This document shows, piece by piece, positions 25,092 to 33,370 of a stretch of DNA of 52,350 nt (positions are counted from its first letter, which is position 1; each line of letters starts with the position of its first letter). This stretch comes from an uncultured Porphyromonadaceae bacterium. GTDB lineage: Bacteria; Bacteroidota; Bacteroidia; Bacteroidales; Muribaculaceae. Below the pieces are notes generated by a model, which made no database searches, had not been told where the DNA came from, and saw nothing but the letters and a program-made list of their open reading frames with translations. Location of the stretch: contig CAMWID010000015.1 in the NCBI GenBank assembly GCA_947174235.1, forward strand, positions 1 to 52,350, written 5' to 3'. Made by a program: the position numbers and the translations under genes.

Positions 25092-26186
25092 TCATTCACC
25101 CTTGCGGTAAGTTCTCCATCTTTCAATAAGCCTCGACATGTCGGCGGGAATTTCAGACTCGAAATCCATCTCTTTTCCGGTGCGCGGATGGACAAAACCC
25201 AAGGTCCTTGCATGCAATGCCTGACGAGGACAGGTCTGGAAACAATTCTCAACAAATTGCCGATATTTGGCAAATGTAGTTCCCTTAAGTATCCTGTCGC
25301 CACCATAGCGTGCATCGTTGAACAGCGGATGTCCCTTGCTGAGCATGTGAACCCTGATCTGATGGGTACGGCCCGTCTCGAGCACACATTTCACCACAGT
25401 CACATATCCGAAGCTTTCCAGCACTTCATAATGTGTGACTGCATGTTTCCCTACAGAGGGATCATCAAAAACAGCCATCTGAAGTTTATTTTTTGGATTT
25501 CTCGCGATATTACCGACTATTGTGCCGGACTGTTCAGCAAAATCCCCCCAGACGACCGCGACATATTCCCTTCTGGTAGTCTTATGAAAAAACTGGTTGC
25601 CGAGATGCGTCTTGGCTTCAGGCGTCTTCGCCACGACAAGAAGACCCGACGTATCCTTGTCTATTCTATGCACAAGTCCGAGCCGAGGATCACTGACATC
25701 ATAATCAGGATTATCCTTAAAATGCCATGCCAACGCATTGACAAGTGTTCCGCTATAATTGCCGTGCCCCGGATGCACCACAAGCCCCGCCGGCTTGTCC
25801 ACCACAAGCACGTCGGAATCTTCATATACGATATCAAGAGGTATATTTTCCGGAATGATCTCAAGCTCATATCTCGGCCTGTCCATCACGATGCTTACCA
25901 CATCTCCCGGCTTTACCTTATAGCTCGATTTCACGGGCTTGCCATTCACAATCACACATTGGGCGTCGGCTGCCTGCTGTATGCGGTTGCGGGATGTCTT
26001 CTCCATACGGTCAACCAAAAACTTGTCGACACGTATCATCTGCTGCCCTTTGTCCGCCACGAAACGGAAATGCTCATACATCTCCCGACCGTCCTCGGTC
26101 ACGAAGGACGGTTCGTCTACGTTTTCTTCAATACCGGATAGCTCAAGGTCTCCGGATTCCAAAGGATATTTTTCCATGTCTGTCAT
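25092..26186 (-). CDS. rluD: 23S rRNA pseudouridine synthase, RluD family
   Basis: 364 residues. An S4 RNA-binding domain (residues about 55-110, VDKFLVDRMEKTSRNRIQQA) precedes the RluA/RluD catalytic domain with LVHRIDKDTSGLLVVAKT, holding the catalytic aspartate in HRIDKDTSG, then RTHQIRVH and ALHARTLGFVHPRTG. Modifies uridines in the helix 69 loop of 23S rRNA if orthologous to RluD. The ATG overlaps the end of the PASTA gene by four bases (ATGA), so the two are translationally coupled. Confidence 0.93.
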   Translation of the reverse strand: MTDMEKYPLESGDLELSGIEENVDEPSFVTEDGREMYEHFRFVADKGQQMIRVDKFLVDRMEKTSRNRIQQAADAQCVIVNGKPVKSSYKVKPGDVVSIVMDRPRYELEIIPENIPLDIVYEDSDVLVVDKPAGLVVHPGHGNYSGTLVNALAWHFKDNPDYDVSDPRLGLVHRIDKDTSGLLVVAKTPEAKTHLGNQFFHKTTRREYVAVVWGDFAEQSGTIVGNIARNPKNKLQMAVFDDPSVGKHAVTHYEVLESFGYVTVVKCVLETGRTHQIRVHMLSKGHPLFNDARYGGDRILKGTTFAKYRQFVENCFQTCPRQALHARTLGFVHPRTGKEMDFESEIPADMSRLIERWRTYRKGE

Positions 26187-26926
26187 TGCACAAATACCGG
26201 ATCCGGATCTTCAACAGGCTCACCGACACTGTCAGGATCGTCATCCACATCTCCATATGAACCGTCGGAAACGCTGTCTGAGCCATCACCTGTAGCATAA
26301 CGAAGATATTCCATGTTCTGAAGGGAATCCCGCAATTCACCCAAACGACCGTCATAGACCTCCACGACTATATTGGCGTTGACAGGCACCCTCTCTGTCT
26401 TTTTCACAGCTCTTCCATTTGCGGAGACCTTAACTATGCAGTCATTATCTCCAAGAATCTTTACAACCCTTATATTTTTGAACCCCAATTCCTCAAGCCT
26501 CGCCATACCCTGACGGAAAGAGAACCCGCGCAAGGCATCGTCATGTGGATTGTTGTCATCATCTATAACAACCTCCTTGGGATGCACGGCATTTATATAT
26601 AGAAAAATCTTCCTTCCGGGTTTAACCCTCGCTCCGGATTTCGGAAACTGCTCGATCACAAAGCCCGGATTAACCTCTTCCTTATATATGGAATCGCGGA
26701 TATCTACCCTGAAACCCTTGTCGTGCAAAGTCTTCACCGCCTGGGTATACGACATATTCTCAACCGGCGGCACGACATCGCTCTCCCCGTGTCTCGTAAA
26801 AAGCTGCAGACACAGGAACACTATCCAAACGCCAAGGAACGCCACAAGGACAATCACTATAATGTTGGCAAAAACAGGATGACGGGATATTAATCCTCCG
26901 TTTCCGTATTTAGTGTTTTTTAACAT
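26183..26926 (-). CDS. PASTA-domain membrane protein without kinase domain
   Basis: 247 residues. A short cytosolic start, one membrane span (about 18-42, ANIIVIVLVAFLGVWIVFLC), then PASTA repeats: VPPVENMSYTQAVKTLHDKG (about 54-115) and FSFRQGMARLEELGF with a second unit (about 130-195), and an acidic tail rich in D, S, G and E. PASTA domains bind muropeptides or beta-lactams in other phyla, normally attached to a kinase or PBP2x; here there is only an anchor. Coupled to rluD by ATGA and divergent from bamD. Confidence 0.87.
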   Translation of the reverse strand: MLKNTKYGNGGLISRHPVFANIIVIVLVAFLGVWIVFLCLQLFTRHGESDVVPPVENMSYTQAVKTLHDKGFRVDIRDSIYKEEVNPGFVIEQFPKSGARVKPGRKIFLYINAVHPKEVVIDDDNNPHDDALRGFSFRQGMARLEELGFKNIRVVKILGDNDCIVKVSANGRAVKKTERVPVNANIVVEVYDGRLGELRDSLQNMEYLRYATGDGSDSVSDGSYGDVDDDPDSVGEPVEDPDPVFVQ

Positions 26927-26956
26927 ACCAAGCTATGTTTTTTCTTTTTTCAGCCC

Positions 26957-26964
26957 CAAAGTTA
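26957..26964 (-). promoter_or_regulatory. -7 element of the PASTA-rluD operon
   Basis: TAACTTTG on the minus strand, 30 bases before the ATG. No recognisable TTTG at the expected distance. Confidence 0.6.
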
Positions 26965-27011
26965 GTCAAAATTTTCCTAACTCCCCATTTCTTGATTCAA
27001 AATTATTTTAT

Positions 27012-27019
27012 TAACTTTG
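27012..27019 (+). promoter_or_regulatory. -7 element of bamD-rpoZ
   Basis: TAACTTTG on the plus strand, with a TTG 17 bases upstream at 26992-26994. Predicted start near 27024, leaving a leader of about 10-16 bases before bamD. Confidence 0.65.
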
Positions 27020-27033
27020 CACTTCAAAGCGTA

Positions 27034-27840
27034 ATGTTAATGCGTAGATTTTTATACTTCATACCGGTACTCCTCATGATGTCGTCGTGCGGAGAATACA
27101 ACAAAGTACTGAAAAGCAAAGATGTGGACTATCGTTTCGACTTTGCTAAACGTGCTTTCGACAAACGGAATTTCAATCAGGCAGCCACTGTTCTTGAGAC
27201 CATCTATACCCCTTTGCGCGGTGGTCCGAACGGTGAGGAGGCTTTGTTCCTTCTCGCCATGTCGTATTTCGAGAGCAAAGATTACCTGAATTCCGGTCTA
27301 TACTTCAAGACATATTATTCCCGCTATCCCAAAGGGAAATATACTGAACTTGCTCGTTTTTATTCCGGCTATGGCTATTACCTCGATTCGCCGGATCCGC
27401 AGCTTGACCAGTCGCAGACCATCAAGGCTATTGAAGAGCTTCAGGGTTTTCTTGATTATTTCCCCGACAGCGACAGGGTGTCGATTGCCCAGAACGCCAT
27501 CTTTGAGATGCAGGACAAGCTGACCCTCAAGGAGCTGCAAAACGCGCAGCTGTATTACAATCTCGGGAATTTCCTCGGAAACAATTATGAGGCGGCAATC
27601 ATAACGTCGCAAAACGCTCTCAAAAACTATCCCTATTCAAAATTCAGGGAAGATTTTGAAATGCTCATCCTTAAATCCAGGTATCAGGAGGCAAGGCTCA
27701 GCGTTGAGGAAAAGCAGGCTGACAGATATCGGGAAGTCATTGATGAATATTATTCTTTCACCAACAACTATCCCGACTCCAAAAACCGCAAAGAAGCTGA
27801 CAATATCTACGAGATAGCACGCAAGCATGTGCAAGAATAA
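27034..27840 (+). CDS. bamD: Outer membrane assembly lipoprotein BamD
   Basis: Lipoprotein partner of BamA in inserting beta-barrel proteins. 268 residues. Signal peptide with lipobox ending LLMMSSCG (C19), then TPR-like helices: YRFDFAKRAFDKRNFNQAAT, EEALFLLAMSYFESKDYLNS, FYSGYGYYLDSPDPQLDQSQ and a terminal repeat ending IARKHVQE. Two start codons are possible, 27034 and 27040, both close to the predicted transcription start. The reading frame extends upstream to 26935 but crosses the promoter. rpoZ follows 42 bases later. Confidence 0.93.
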   Translation: MLMRRFLYFIPVLLMMSSCGEYNKVLKSKDVDYRFDFAKRAFDKRNFNQAATVLETIYTPLRGGPNGEEALFLLAMSYFESKDYLNSGLYFKTYYSRYPKGKYTELARFYSGYGYYLDSPDPQLDQSQTIKAIEELQGFLDYFPDSDRVSIAQNAIFEMQDKLTLKELQNAQLYYNLGNFLGNNYEAAIITSQNALKNYPYSKFREDFEMLILKSRYQEARLSVEEKQADRYREVIDEYYSFTNNYPDSKNRKEADNIYEIARKHVQE

Positions 27841-27882
27841 AACCATCCGATATAACATTTATAAACAACATAATTCACCATC

Positions 27883-28218
27883 ATGGATTATAAGAAAACC
27901 AATGCGCCGCTCAACACCGTGACCCGCGATATGATCGCGATGGCTGAACAGACAGGAAACGTCTACGAAACCGTTTGCATCATAGGCAAACGTGCCAACC
28001 AGATTGCTGTGGAGATGAAAAAGGAGCTGGAAAAGAAGCTTCAGGAATTTGCTTCTACCGACAACCTTGAAGAGGTTTCTGAAAACAGGGAGCAGATAGA
28101 GATCTCCCGTTTTTATGAGAAACTCCCGAAGCCTACACTTATCGCCACTCAGGAATACATCGAGCACAAGCTTTATTTCGCAAATCCCGCAAAGGAACGC
28201 GATCGATTGGACGACTGA
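27883..28218 (+). CDS. rpoZ: RNA polymerase omega subunit
   Basis: 111 residues. NTVTRDMIAMAEQTGNVYET and CIIGKRANQIAVEMKKEL match the Bacteroidota form of omega/RpoK, which clamps the beta-prime C-terminus and aids assembly. The C-terminal half (FYEKLPKPTLIATQEYIEHK) is specific to this phylum. Co-transcribed with bamD, a common Bacteroidota pairing; the coaBC gene that often follows is missing here and a terminator comes instead. Confidence 0.9.
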   Translation: MDYKKTNAPLNTVTRDMIAMAEQTGNVYETVCIIGKRANQIAVEMKKELEKKLQEFASTDNLEEVSENREQIEISRFYEKLPKPTLIATQEYIEHKLYFANPAKERDRLDD

Positions 28219-28261
28219 CGATAAATCCAAACCGAATATGATTCCTCCCATTGCTGGAGAC

Positions 28262-28290
28262 AAAGCCGGAAACAGTTTCCGGCTTTTTAA
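28262..28290 (+). terminator. Terminator of bamD-rpoZ
   Basis: A 12-bp perfect stem (28262-28273 with 28275-28286, arm AAAGCCGGAAAC) ending in CTTTTTAA. Confidence 0.87.
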
Positions 28291-28342
28291 GTATTGAATA
28301 ATTCCTGACGCTCAGATTTGAAATACTATTGGAATCAAAAAA

Positions 28343-29371
28343 ATGCGACCGGACGGAACATGCATACATATTTTCAATCCTGACACGGATTACGCACTCG
28401 CCGCAGGAAACAAGATTTATTCTCCACCGGCAAAAATTGTTGCCATGCGAAAATCCATGGCGCTGTTTCCATCGGTATTCGCAAGACCCGCGGATGTGAT
28501 AATGCTTATTGACGATATTCCTGAAAAATCGTTGGCATCGTCCCCTTATTTCAATCTCTTTCTATCAAAAAATCTTAAGATATTGAGATTACATGAATTT
28601 CATAAATTCGATAGAATTTTATCTGAAATCCACGAACCGATATCCGTGCGACCATGGGGATGGAATCATACTCTCTTAAGGTTGTTGTCAGGAGCCGGCA
28701 TCCCTGATAAATTTCTTAAATCTCGCGAAGAAATAGATATGATCAGGCAGCTTTCCCACAGACGCACATCAATATGCGTCAGGAAAGCGCTCGCCCGGTC
28801 GCTCCCTCATATTCATATCGACAGGACCGTAGAATTATTGACAGTCGAAGAAGGTATGGCATATGCGGCAGAGAATCCGGGAGCTTATTTCAAAGCTCCG
28901 TGGAGCAGCGCGGGAAGAGGGGTGGTCAATTCTATTGAATTGACCGGCAAAGGATTGAAAGAATGGATGGCGGGATGCATCAAACGGCAGGGATCTTTTA
29001 TGGGAGAGATCGGCAGACAGCGTTCCGGGGATTTTGCCTCCGAATGGACATGCCGTGGCGGACACGCAGATTTCCTCGGACTCTCCGTATTCAAGACATC
29101 CGGTCGAGGAAGATACCTTGGAAACATCAATGCTCCGCAGTCTACTCTGGACAAGATGATCGCCGACATGACTCCATTATGGTCTCAAGCCGTAATCGAA
29201 GCCCAGAAAAACGCGATCGAATCCATTATTGCCCCCTATTATGACGGTCCCCTCGGAATCGACATGTTCGCGACTACCGACGGGAATTTAAATCCATGTG
29301 TGGAGATAAACTTACGTCATACCATGGGGCATGCTACCTTATGGAGCGATACAAACTTTCCACAACAATGA
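28343..29371 (+). CDS. Orphan ATP-grasp-like protein
   Basis: 342 residues. The beginning, HIFNPDTDYALAAGNKIYSP, resembles a conserved Bacteroidota family opening (FNPEHDxALA). KAPWSSAGRGVVNS (about 190-203) is like an ATP-grasp lysine/glycine loop, and LGIDMFATTDGNLNPCVEIN with HTMGHA near the end resembles the metal-binding Asp/Glu/Asn strand of that fold. Such enzymes ligate a carboxylate to an amine or thiol through an acyl phosphate; the substrate is unknown. Its stop overlaps the next ATG by four bases (ATGA), so it is coupled to the DUF2520 protein. No signal peptide. Confidence 0.72.
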   Translation: MRPDGTCIHIFNPDTDYALAAGNKIYSPPAKIVAMRKSMALFPSVFARPADVIMLIDDIPEKSLASSPYFNLFLSKNLKILRLHEFHKFDRILSEIHEPISVRPWGWNHTLLRLLSGAGIPDKFLKSREEIDMIRQLSHRRTSICVRKALARSLPHIHIDRTVELLTVEEGMAYAAENPGAYFKAPWSSAGRGVVNSIELTGKGLKEWMAGCIKRQGSFMGEIGRQRSGDFASEWTCRGGHADFLGLSVFKTSGRGRYLGNINAPQSTLDKMIADMTPLWSQAVIEAQKNAIESIIAPYYDGPLGIDMFATTDGNLNPCVEINLRHTMGHATLWSDTNFPQQ

Positions 29372-30111
29372 ACACTCAAGACAAGAATACATACCATATC
29401 AATTCCTTAACCATCATAGGCTCGGGAAATGTAGCCGCACATCTGACAAAAGCATTTGAGAATGTCATGCCGACGATCTGTGTCCCCCCAAGGTCTCTTG
29501 AAAATCTCCCCCCTTTTTCAGAAATGACTGTTATTGCAGTCAAAGATGACGCCATTGAAGAAGTGGCACAGAAATTAAAAGGACACGCCGGAATCTTGGC
29601 TCACACGTCCGGCTCCGTTCCCATGTCCGTGCTTGAGGGTCTGGCTGCGGGACATGGAGTATTCTATCCTCTACAGACGTTTACAAAAGATGTAGAACTG
29701 GATTACTCCGAAATTCCTTTCTTCATAGAGGCAGATTCAAAAGAGACGCAGCAAAAACTCGTGGAGCTGGCAAAGAAAATTTCCGGGAATGTCAATCTTG
29801 CAGATTCCGACCAGCGCAAACAACTTCATCTCGCCTCCGTATTCTCATGTAATTTCACCAATTGCCTTATGGGGATATCCAATGACATCCTTATGAAAAG
29901 CGGCATCGATTTCAGAGTTATGCTCCCGCTTCTCAGACAGACAATTTCCAAATTGACGAAACTCACTCCACAGCAAGCACAGACAGGTCCGGCGGCAAGA
30001 AAAGATTTCAACGTCATGGACAGACATATAGGGATGCTCTCCGACAATCCGGAATTTCAGCAAATATATCGTCTTATGTCAGATGTAATTATTAAAAATT
30101 CAAAACAATGA
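29368..30111 (+). CDS. Rossmann-fold/DUF2520 protein
   Basis: 247 residues from the ATG at 29368. Residues about 12-110 form a Rossmann domain (LTIIGSGNVAAHLTKAF, TVIAVKDDAIEEVAQKL, ILAHTSGSVPMSVLEG), followed by FYPLQTFTKDVELDY and a helical DUF2520 domain (LHLASVFSCNFTNCLMGISN). The layout resembles 6-phosphogluconate dehydrogenase/ketopantoate reductase relatives, but no substrate is known. It overlaps the gene before it and kdsC after it by four bases each. Confidence 0.87.
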   Translation: MNTQDKNTYHINSLTIIGSGNVAAHLTKAFENVMPTICVPPRSLENLPPFSEMTVIAVKDDAIEEVAQKLKGHAGILAHTSGSVPMSVLEGLAAGHGVFYPLQTFTKDVELDYSEIPFFIEADSKETQQKLVELAKKISGNVNLADSDQRKQLHLASVFSCNFTNCLMGISNDILMKSGIDFRVMLPLLRQTISKLTKLTPQQAQTGPAARKDFNVMDRHIGMLSDNPEFQQIYRLMSDVIIKNSKQ

Positions 30112-30632
30112 GTTCTATAAACTATGATCTGGAAAAAATAAAAGGAATCGTCTTTGACGTTGACGGGGTTCTGTCGCCGTCTACAATACCATTGGGTGAA
30201 GACGGCTACCCCCGGCGAATGGCAAATATAAAAGACGGCTATGCCCTTCAGCTTGCGGTGAGGAAAGGATATTCCATAGCCATCATAACAGGCGGGAAGG
30301 ACATCGCTATCCGGAAAAGATTTGAATCGCTCGGCATAACAGACATATACACTGACGTCCCTCACAAACTGCCTGTACTTTCTTCATGGATGGATGACAA
30401 GAATCTTAAACCCGAAGAAGTAGCATACATGGGAGACGATATTCCGGATCTGCAATGCCTGCGCCACGTAGGTCTACCCTCTTCCCCCTTTGACGCATGC
30501 CGGGAGGTGAGACAGACATCAATCTTCGTATCCAAATTCTCCGGAGGATACGGATGTGCCCGTGATTTATTGGAACAGATCATGAAGGCACAGGATCATT
30601 GGCTGACAGACCAAGAAGCCTTCAAATGGTGA
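30108..30632 (+). CDS. kdsC: KDO 8-phosphate phosphatase KdsC-like HAD enzyme
   Basis: 174 residues without a cap domain, as in the C0 HAD subgroup. KGIVFDVDGVLSPSTI holds the nucleophile D and the general acid D; AIITGGKD is motif II; MGDDIPDLQCL is the metal motif. Dephosphorylates 3-deoxy-manno-octulosonate 8-phosphate in Kdo synthesis for lipid A, which fits the lpx genes in the same window. The C-terminal helix (YGCARDLLEQIM) also matches. A phosphatase for another sugar acid (for example sialic acid-type) remains possible. Confidence 0.88.
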   Translation: MSSINYDLEKIKGIVFDVDGVLSPSTIPLGEDGYPRRMANIKDGYALQLAVRKGYSIAIITGGKDIAIRKRFESLGITDIYTDVPHKLPVLSSWMDDKNLKPEEVAYMGDDIPDLQCLRHVGLPSSPFDACREVRQTSIFVSKFSGGYGCARDLLEQIMKAQDHWLTDQEAFKW

Positions 30633-30838
30633 TCTACGCAATAACTGCCCATTATAAGGAACTATACCGAAAAAGCAATTTTCCTAAAAAATCATACTGT
30701 TCCGCAACATATAGTAAAAACACGAAATATATGTGCAGTATTGAATGCATGGACACGCCTTTGGCATGTTGGATTGCCTGCCATGGAATCGCACAAATAT
30801 TTTATGCGTTGACTCTAAATTCATAAAGAAAATAGAAA

Positions 30839-31420
30839 ATGCTGACAAATTTAAACGGATATAAAATATATCTCGCAAGCAAATCTCCAAGAAGACGGGA
30901 ACTCATGCAAATGCTGAGAATCCCGTTCAATGTCATTTCAATAGGAGGCATAGATGAAAGCTTCCCCGACACTATACCTCTTCTGGAAGTTCCTCAATAT
31001 ATTTCCGAGAAAAAGGCGGATTCTTATCAGGAACGTATTTTGGAGAACGATATGGTCATCACTGCCGACACCATGGTGATATGTGGCGACAGAATCATGG
31101 GCAAGCCCAAAGACAATGAAGATGCCGTAGGGATGCTTTTATTGCTTTCAGGCAAATCACACCATGTCGCCACGGGTGTAACCATATCCACCTCCCGGAG
31201 GCGAACATCCTTCACCACTGTCACGGAAGTGAAATTCGCTCCGATATCTGAAGAAGAGGCAAGATTCTATGTCGACAACTATCACCCCCTTGACAAAGCC
31301 GGAGCCTATGGCATACAGGAATGGATCGGCGCCGTTGCGGTCAGCGGAATAAACGGAAGCTATTACAATGTGATGGGTTTGCCGGTCCACAGGTTATATC
31401 AGGAACTCAAATTATTCTGA
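30839..31420 (+). CDS. maf: Maf-family nucleotide pyrophosphatase
   Basis: 193 residues. IYLASKSPRRRELMQML, ADTMVICGDRIMGKP and YGIQEWIGAVAVSGINGSYYN are the family blocks, close to the YhdE subgroup that hydrolyses dTTP, UTP and modified pyrimidine nucleotides. It is separated from kdsC by a 206-base gap which has no convincing gene, so it could share the transcript or have its own promoter. Followed by a strong shared terminator. Confidence 0.92.
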   Translation: MLTNLNGYKIYLASKSPRRRELMQMLRIPFNVISIGGIDESFPDTIPLLEVPQYISEKKADSYQERILENDMVITADTMVICGDRIMGKPKDNEDAVGMLLLLSGKSHHVATGVTISTSRRRTSFTTVTEVKFAPISEEEARFYVDNYHPLDKAGAYGIQEWIGAVAVSGINGSYYNVMGLPVHRLYQELKLF

Positions 31421-31435
31421 CACAAAACAGATTAT

Positions 31436-31477
31436 AAAAATATGCGCGCAGACTTTATGTTCTGCGCGCATATTTTT
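31436..31477. terminator. Shared terminator between maf and the ROK kinase
   Basis: A 17-bp perfect stem (31436-31452 with 31461-31477), arm AAAAATATGCGCGCAGA, with A-run on one side and T-run on the other; convergent genes on both sides. Confidence 0.87.
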
Positions 31478-31490
31478 TTACGGATATGAT

Positions 31491-32516
31491 TTATTTGGCA
31501 TCTTCTGCCACGGATGAAGATGTGGGATGATCGAAAGAGGGGACCTCATAACGATACTTCGCTTCCCATCCGAGAGCGGATGCACCGAGAACTGCAGCAT
31601 CACTTTCCTTTAATTCTGAAAGGAGGATTTTTGTCTTTCCTCTGAATATGGGGAGAATTGACTTATCGAACGCTTCTTTCAGCGGACGCATCAACAGATC
31701 GCCGCTCTTGGCGAGACCTCCGAAAAGGATTATTGCCTGCGGACTTGAAAACGCCACCATGTCGGCAAACGTTTGTCCGAGGATAGTGCCGGTGTATTCA
31801 AATATTTCCTTTGCAAGTTTGTCTCCTGCCACAGCAGCGTCATAGACATCTTTTGACGTAATATCTTCTATCTGAAGATTCCGCAAGGTAGAAGGTTCGG
31901 TACGCACTTCCAAGAACTCGCGGGCTGTCCTTGCCACACCTGTCGCACTGCAATACGCCTCAAGACAGCCTGTCCTTCCGCAACCGCATACACGACCGTT
32001 ATTACGTTTCACGATAAGGTGACCCAATTCCCCGGCAAACCCGTCATGTCCATACACAAGCTGACCGTTGACGACAATACCGGATCCGACACCCGTTCCG
32101 AGCGTGATCATGATGAAGTCTTTCATGCCACGAGCTGCCCCGTAAGTCATCTCTCCAAGTGCGGCGGCATTGGCATCATTGGTGACAGACACGGGTATTC
32201 CGCCGAATGCCTTGCTTACTTTTTCCGCAAGAGGAATGATCGGCCCCCAGGGTAGGTTCGGCGGGTTCTGAATTTCTCCGGTATAGTAATTCCCGTTCGG
32301 CGCTCCGATACCGATTCCATAAATCTTGTCTTCAGCATCGTTTGCCTTGAGAAGACGCGTCACGCCCTCGTGCAGCTCTGCTATATAGTCATCAAAATTC
32401 GCATGCTTGCGCGTTTTGATTGAGTCACTTGCGATCACCTGTCCTCTGGCGTCGACAATTCCAAAAACGGTGTTGGTGCCTCCTATGTCGACACCTAAAA
32501 CATAAGGTTTGCTCAT
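31491..32516 (-). CDS. ROK-family sugar kinase (probable glucokinase)
   Basis: 341 residues. VLGVDIGGTNTVFGIVD is the ATP phosphate-1 loop, GIGAPNGNYYTGEI and NDANAAALGE carry sugar-binding and catalytic residues, and CGCGRTGCLEAYCS is the ROK zinc motif. The lack of an N-terminal helix-turn-helix makes it an enzyme rather than a NagC-type repressor. Glucose is the usual substrate of this type in Bacteroidota; N-acetylmannosamine cannot be excluded. CAAAGATA (32645-32652) gives TATCTTTG upstream on its strand. Confidence 0.87.
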   Translation of the reverse strand: MSKPYVLGVDIGGTNTVFGIVDARGQVIASDSIKTRKHANFDDYIAELHEGVTRLLKANDAEDKIYGIGIGAPNGNYYTGEIQNPPNLPWGPIIPLAEKVSKAFGGIPVSVTNDANAAALGEMTYGAARGMKDFIMITLGTGVGSGIVVNGQLVYGHDGFAGELGHLIVKRNNGRVCGCGRTGCLEAYCSATGVARTAREFLEVRTEPSTLRNLQIEDITSKDVYDAAVAGDKLAKEIFEYTGTILGQTFADMVAFSSPQAIILFGGLAKSGDLLMRPLKEAFDKSILPIFRGKTKILLSELKESDAAVLGASALGWEAKYRYEVPSFDHPTSSSVAEDAK

Positions 32517-32707
32517 GATACCATTATTAAAGTATATGATTAGTAATTCTATTGGTTATGCTATGAAATTTTATCCAGCCGCAAACGTTCAGCAGTAAGG
32601 TTGTTTCTTCTTTTGAGCAACGGCATGTGACAGTTTTTCGACCACAAAGATATAATTTTTTATTATTTATTCCACCTTATAAGGTAAAAAACATTTCTAA
32701 TTTTTGT

Positions 32708-32715
32708 TATTTTTG
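32708..32715 (+). promoter_or_regulatory. -7 element upstream of the glyoxalase-fold gene
   Basis: TATTTTTG, an exact TAnnTTTG match about 70 bases before the ATG at 32787. The -33 position reads TAAA, not TTTG. Confidence 0.45.
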
Positions 32716-32786
32716 TAAATTGGAACGCCATTTGACGTATCTTGACCGACAGTATTTCAGAAATCACAACTCTAAACTGAATTATT

Positions 32787-33170
32787 ATGGAAATTAAATC
32801 TCATTTCAATCATTGCAATTTCAATGTCACCGATCTTGACAGAAGCATCCGTTTTTACAAAGAGGCTCTCGGTCTGGAAAAGACAGGAGAGATAAATCAT
32901 CCTGACGGAGCGTTCAGGATTGTATATCTTTCAGCTCCCGGAGAAAAGTTCAGACTTGAGCTGACGTGGCTCCGGGATCATCCGCAACCTTACGATCTTG
33001 GTGAAAATGAAAGCCATCTTGCCATGACTGTTGACGGGGACTATGAAAAGATTCGTGAATATCACCGCGAGATGGGATGCATATGCTATGAAAATCATGA
33101 GATGGATCTTTATTTTATCCATGACCCGGACGATTATTGGATAGAAATACTGAGTGCAGACAGACACTGA
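32787..33170 (+). CDS. VOC-family (glyoxalase I-like) protein
   Basis: 127 residues with two VOC repeats: HFNHCNFNVTDLDRSIRFYK starts repeat one, RLELTWLRD ends it, SHLAMTVDGDYEKIREYHRE starts repeat two, and DPDDYWIEIL ends it. Candidate metal ligands are the first His, the Glu of RLEL, His of SHLA and Glu of WIEI, as in lactoylglutathione lyase. Since glutathione is not certain in this lineage, the thiol or substrate is open. Monocistronic; a short hairpin AGCTCC-GGAGCT near 33188-33204 may end it. Confidence 0.83.
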   Translation: MEIKSHFNHCNFNVTDLDRSIRFYKEALGLEKTGEINHPDGAFRIVYLSAPGEKFRLELTWLRDHPQPYDLGENESHLAMTVDGDYEKIREYHREMGCICYENHEMDLYFIHDPDDYWIEILSADRH

Positions 33171-33370
33171 CAAAGACGCGTCCCCTTAGCTCCCCAAAGG
33201 AGCTTAATGTGACTAAAGAACGTGTTCTGACTCCCAACCATTGTAAGCTTGAATTGTTAATATGTATATAATGATGCCGCAAGCATTTCACCGTTACCTC
33301 CGGATGATGCGGGGGCAGAATGTGTCTGACAGGCTAACAGCATTTACGTATTATCTTAAATTCTGCATAT

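Noticed and set aside
25050..26141. Open frame of 363 codons on the plus strand opposite rluD
   Set aside because: Antisense shadow of rluD and its surroundings; histidine- and arginine-rich composition is typical of such shadows.
30599..30826. Small frame spanning the end of kdsC and the kdsC-maf gap
   Set aside because: Overlaps kdsC in another frame, has no recognisable domain, and its composition is unlike neighbouring genes.
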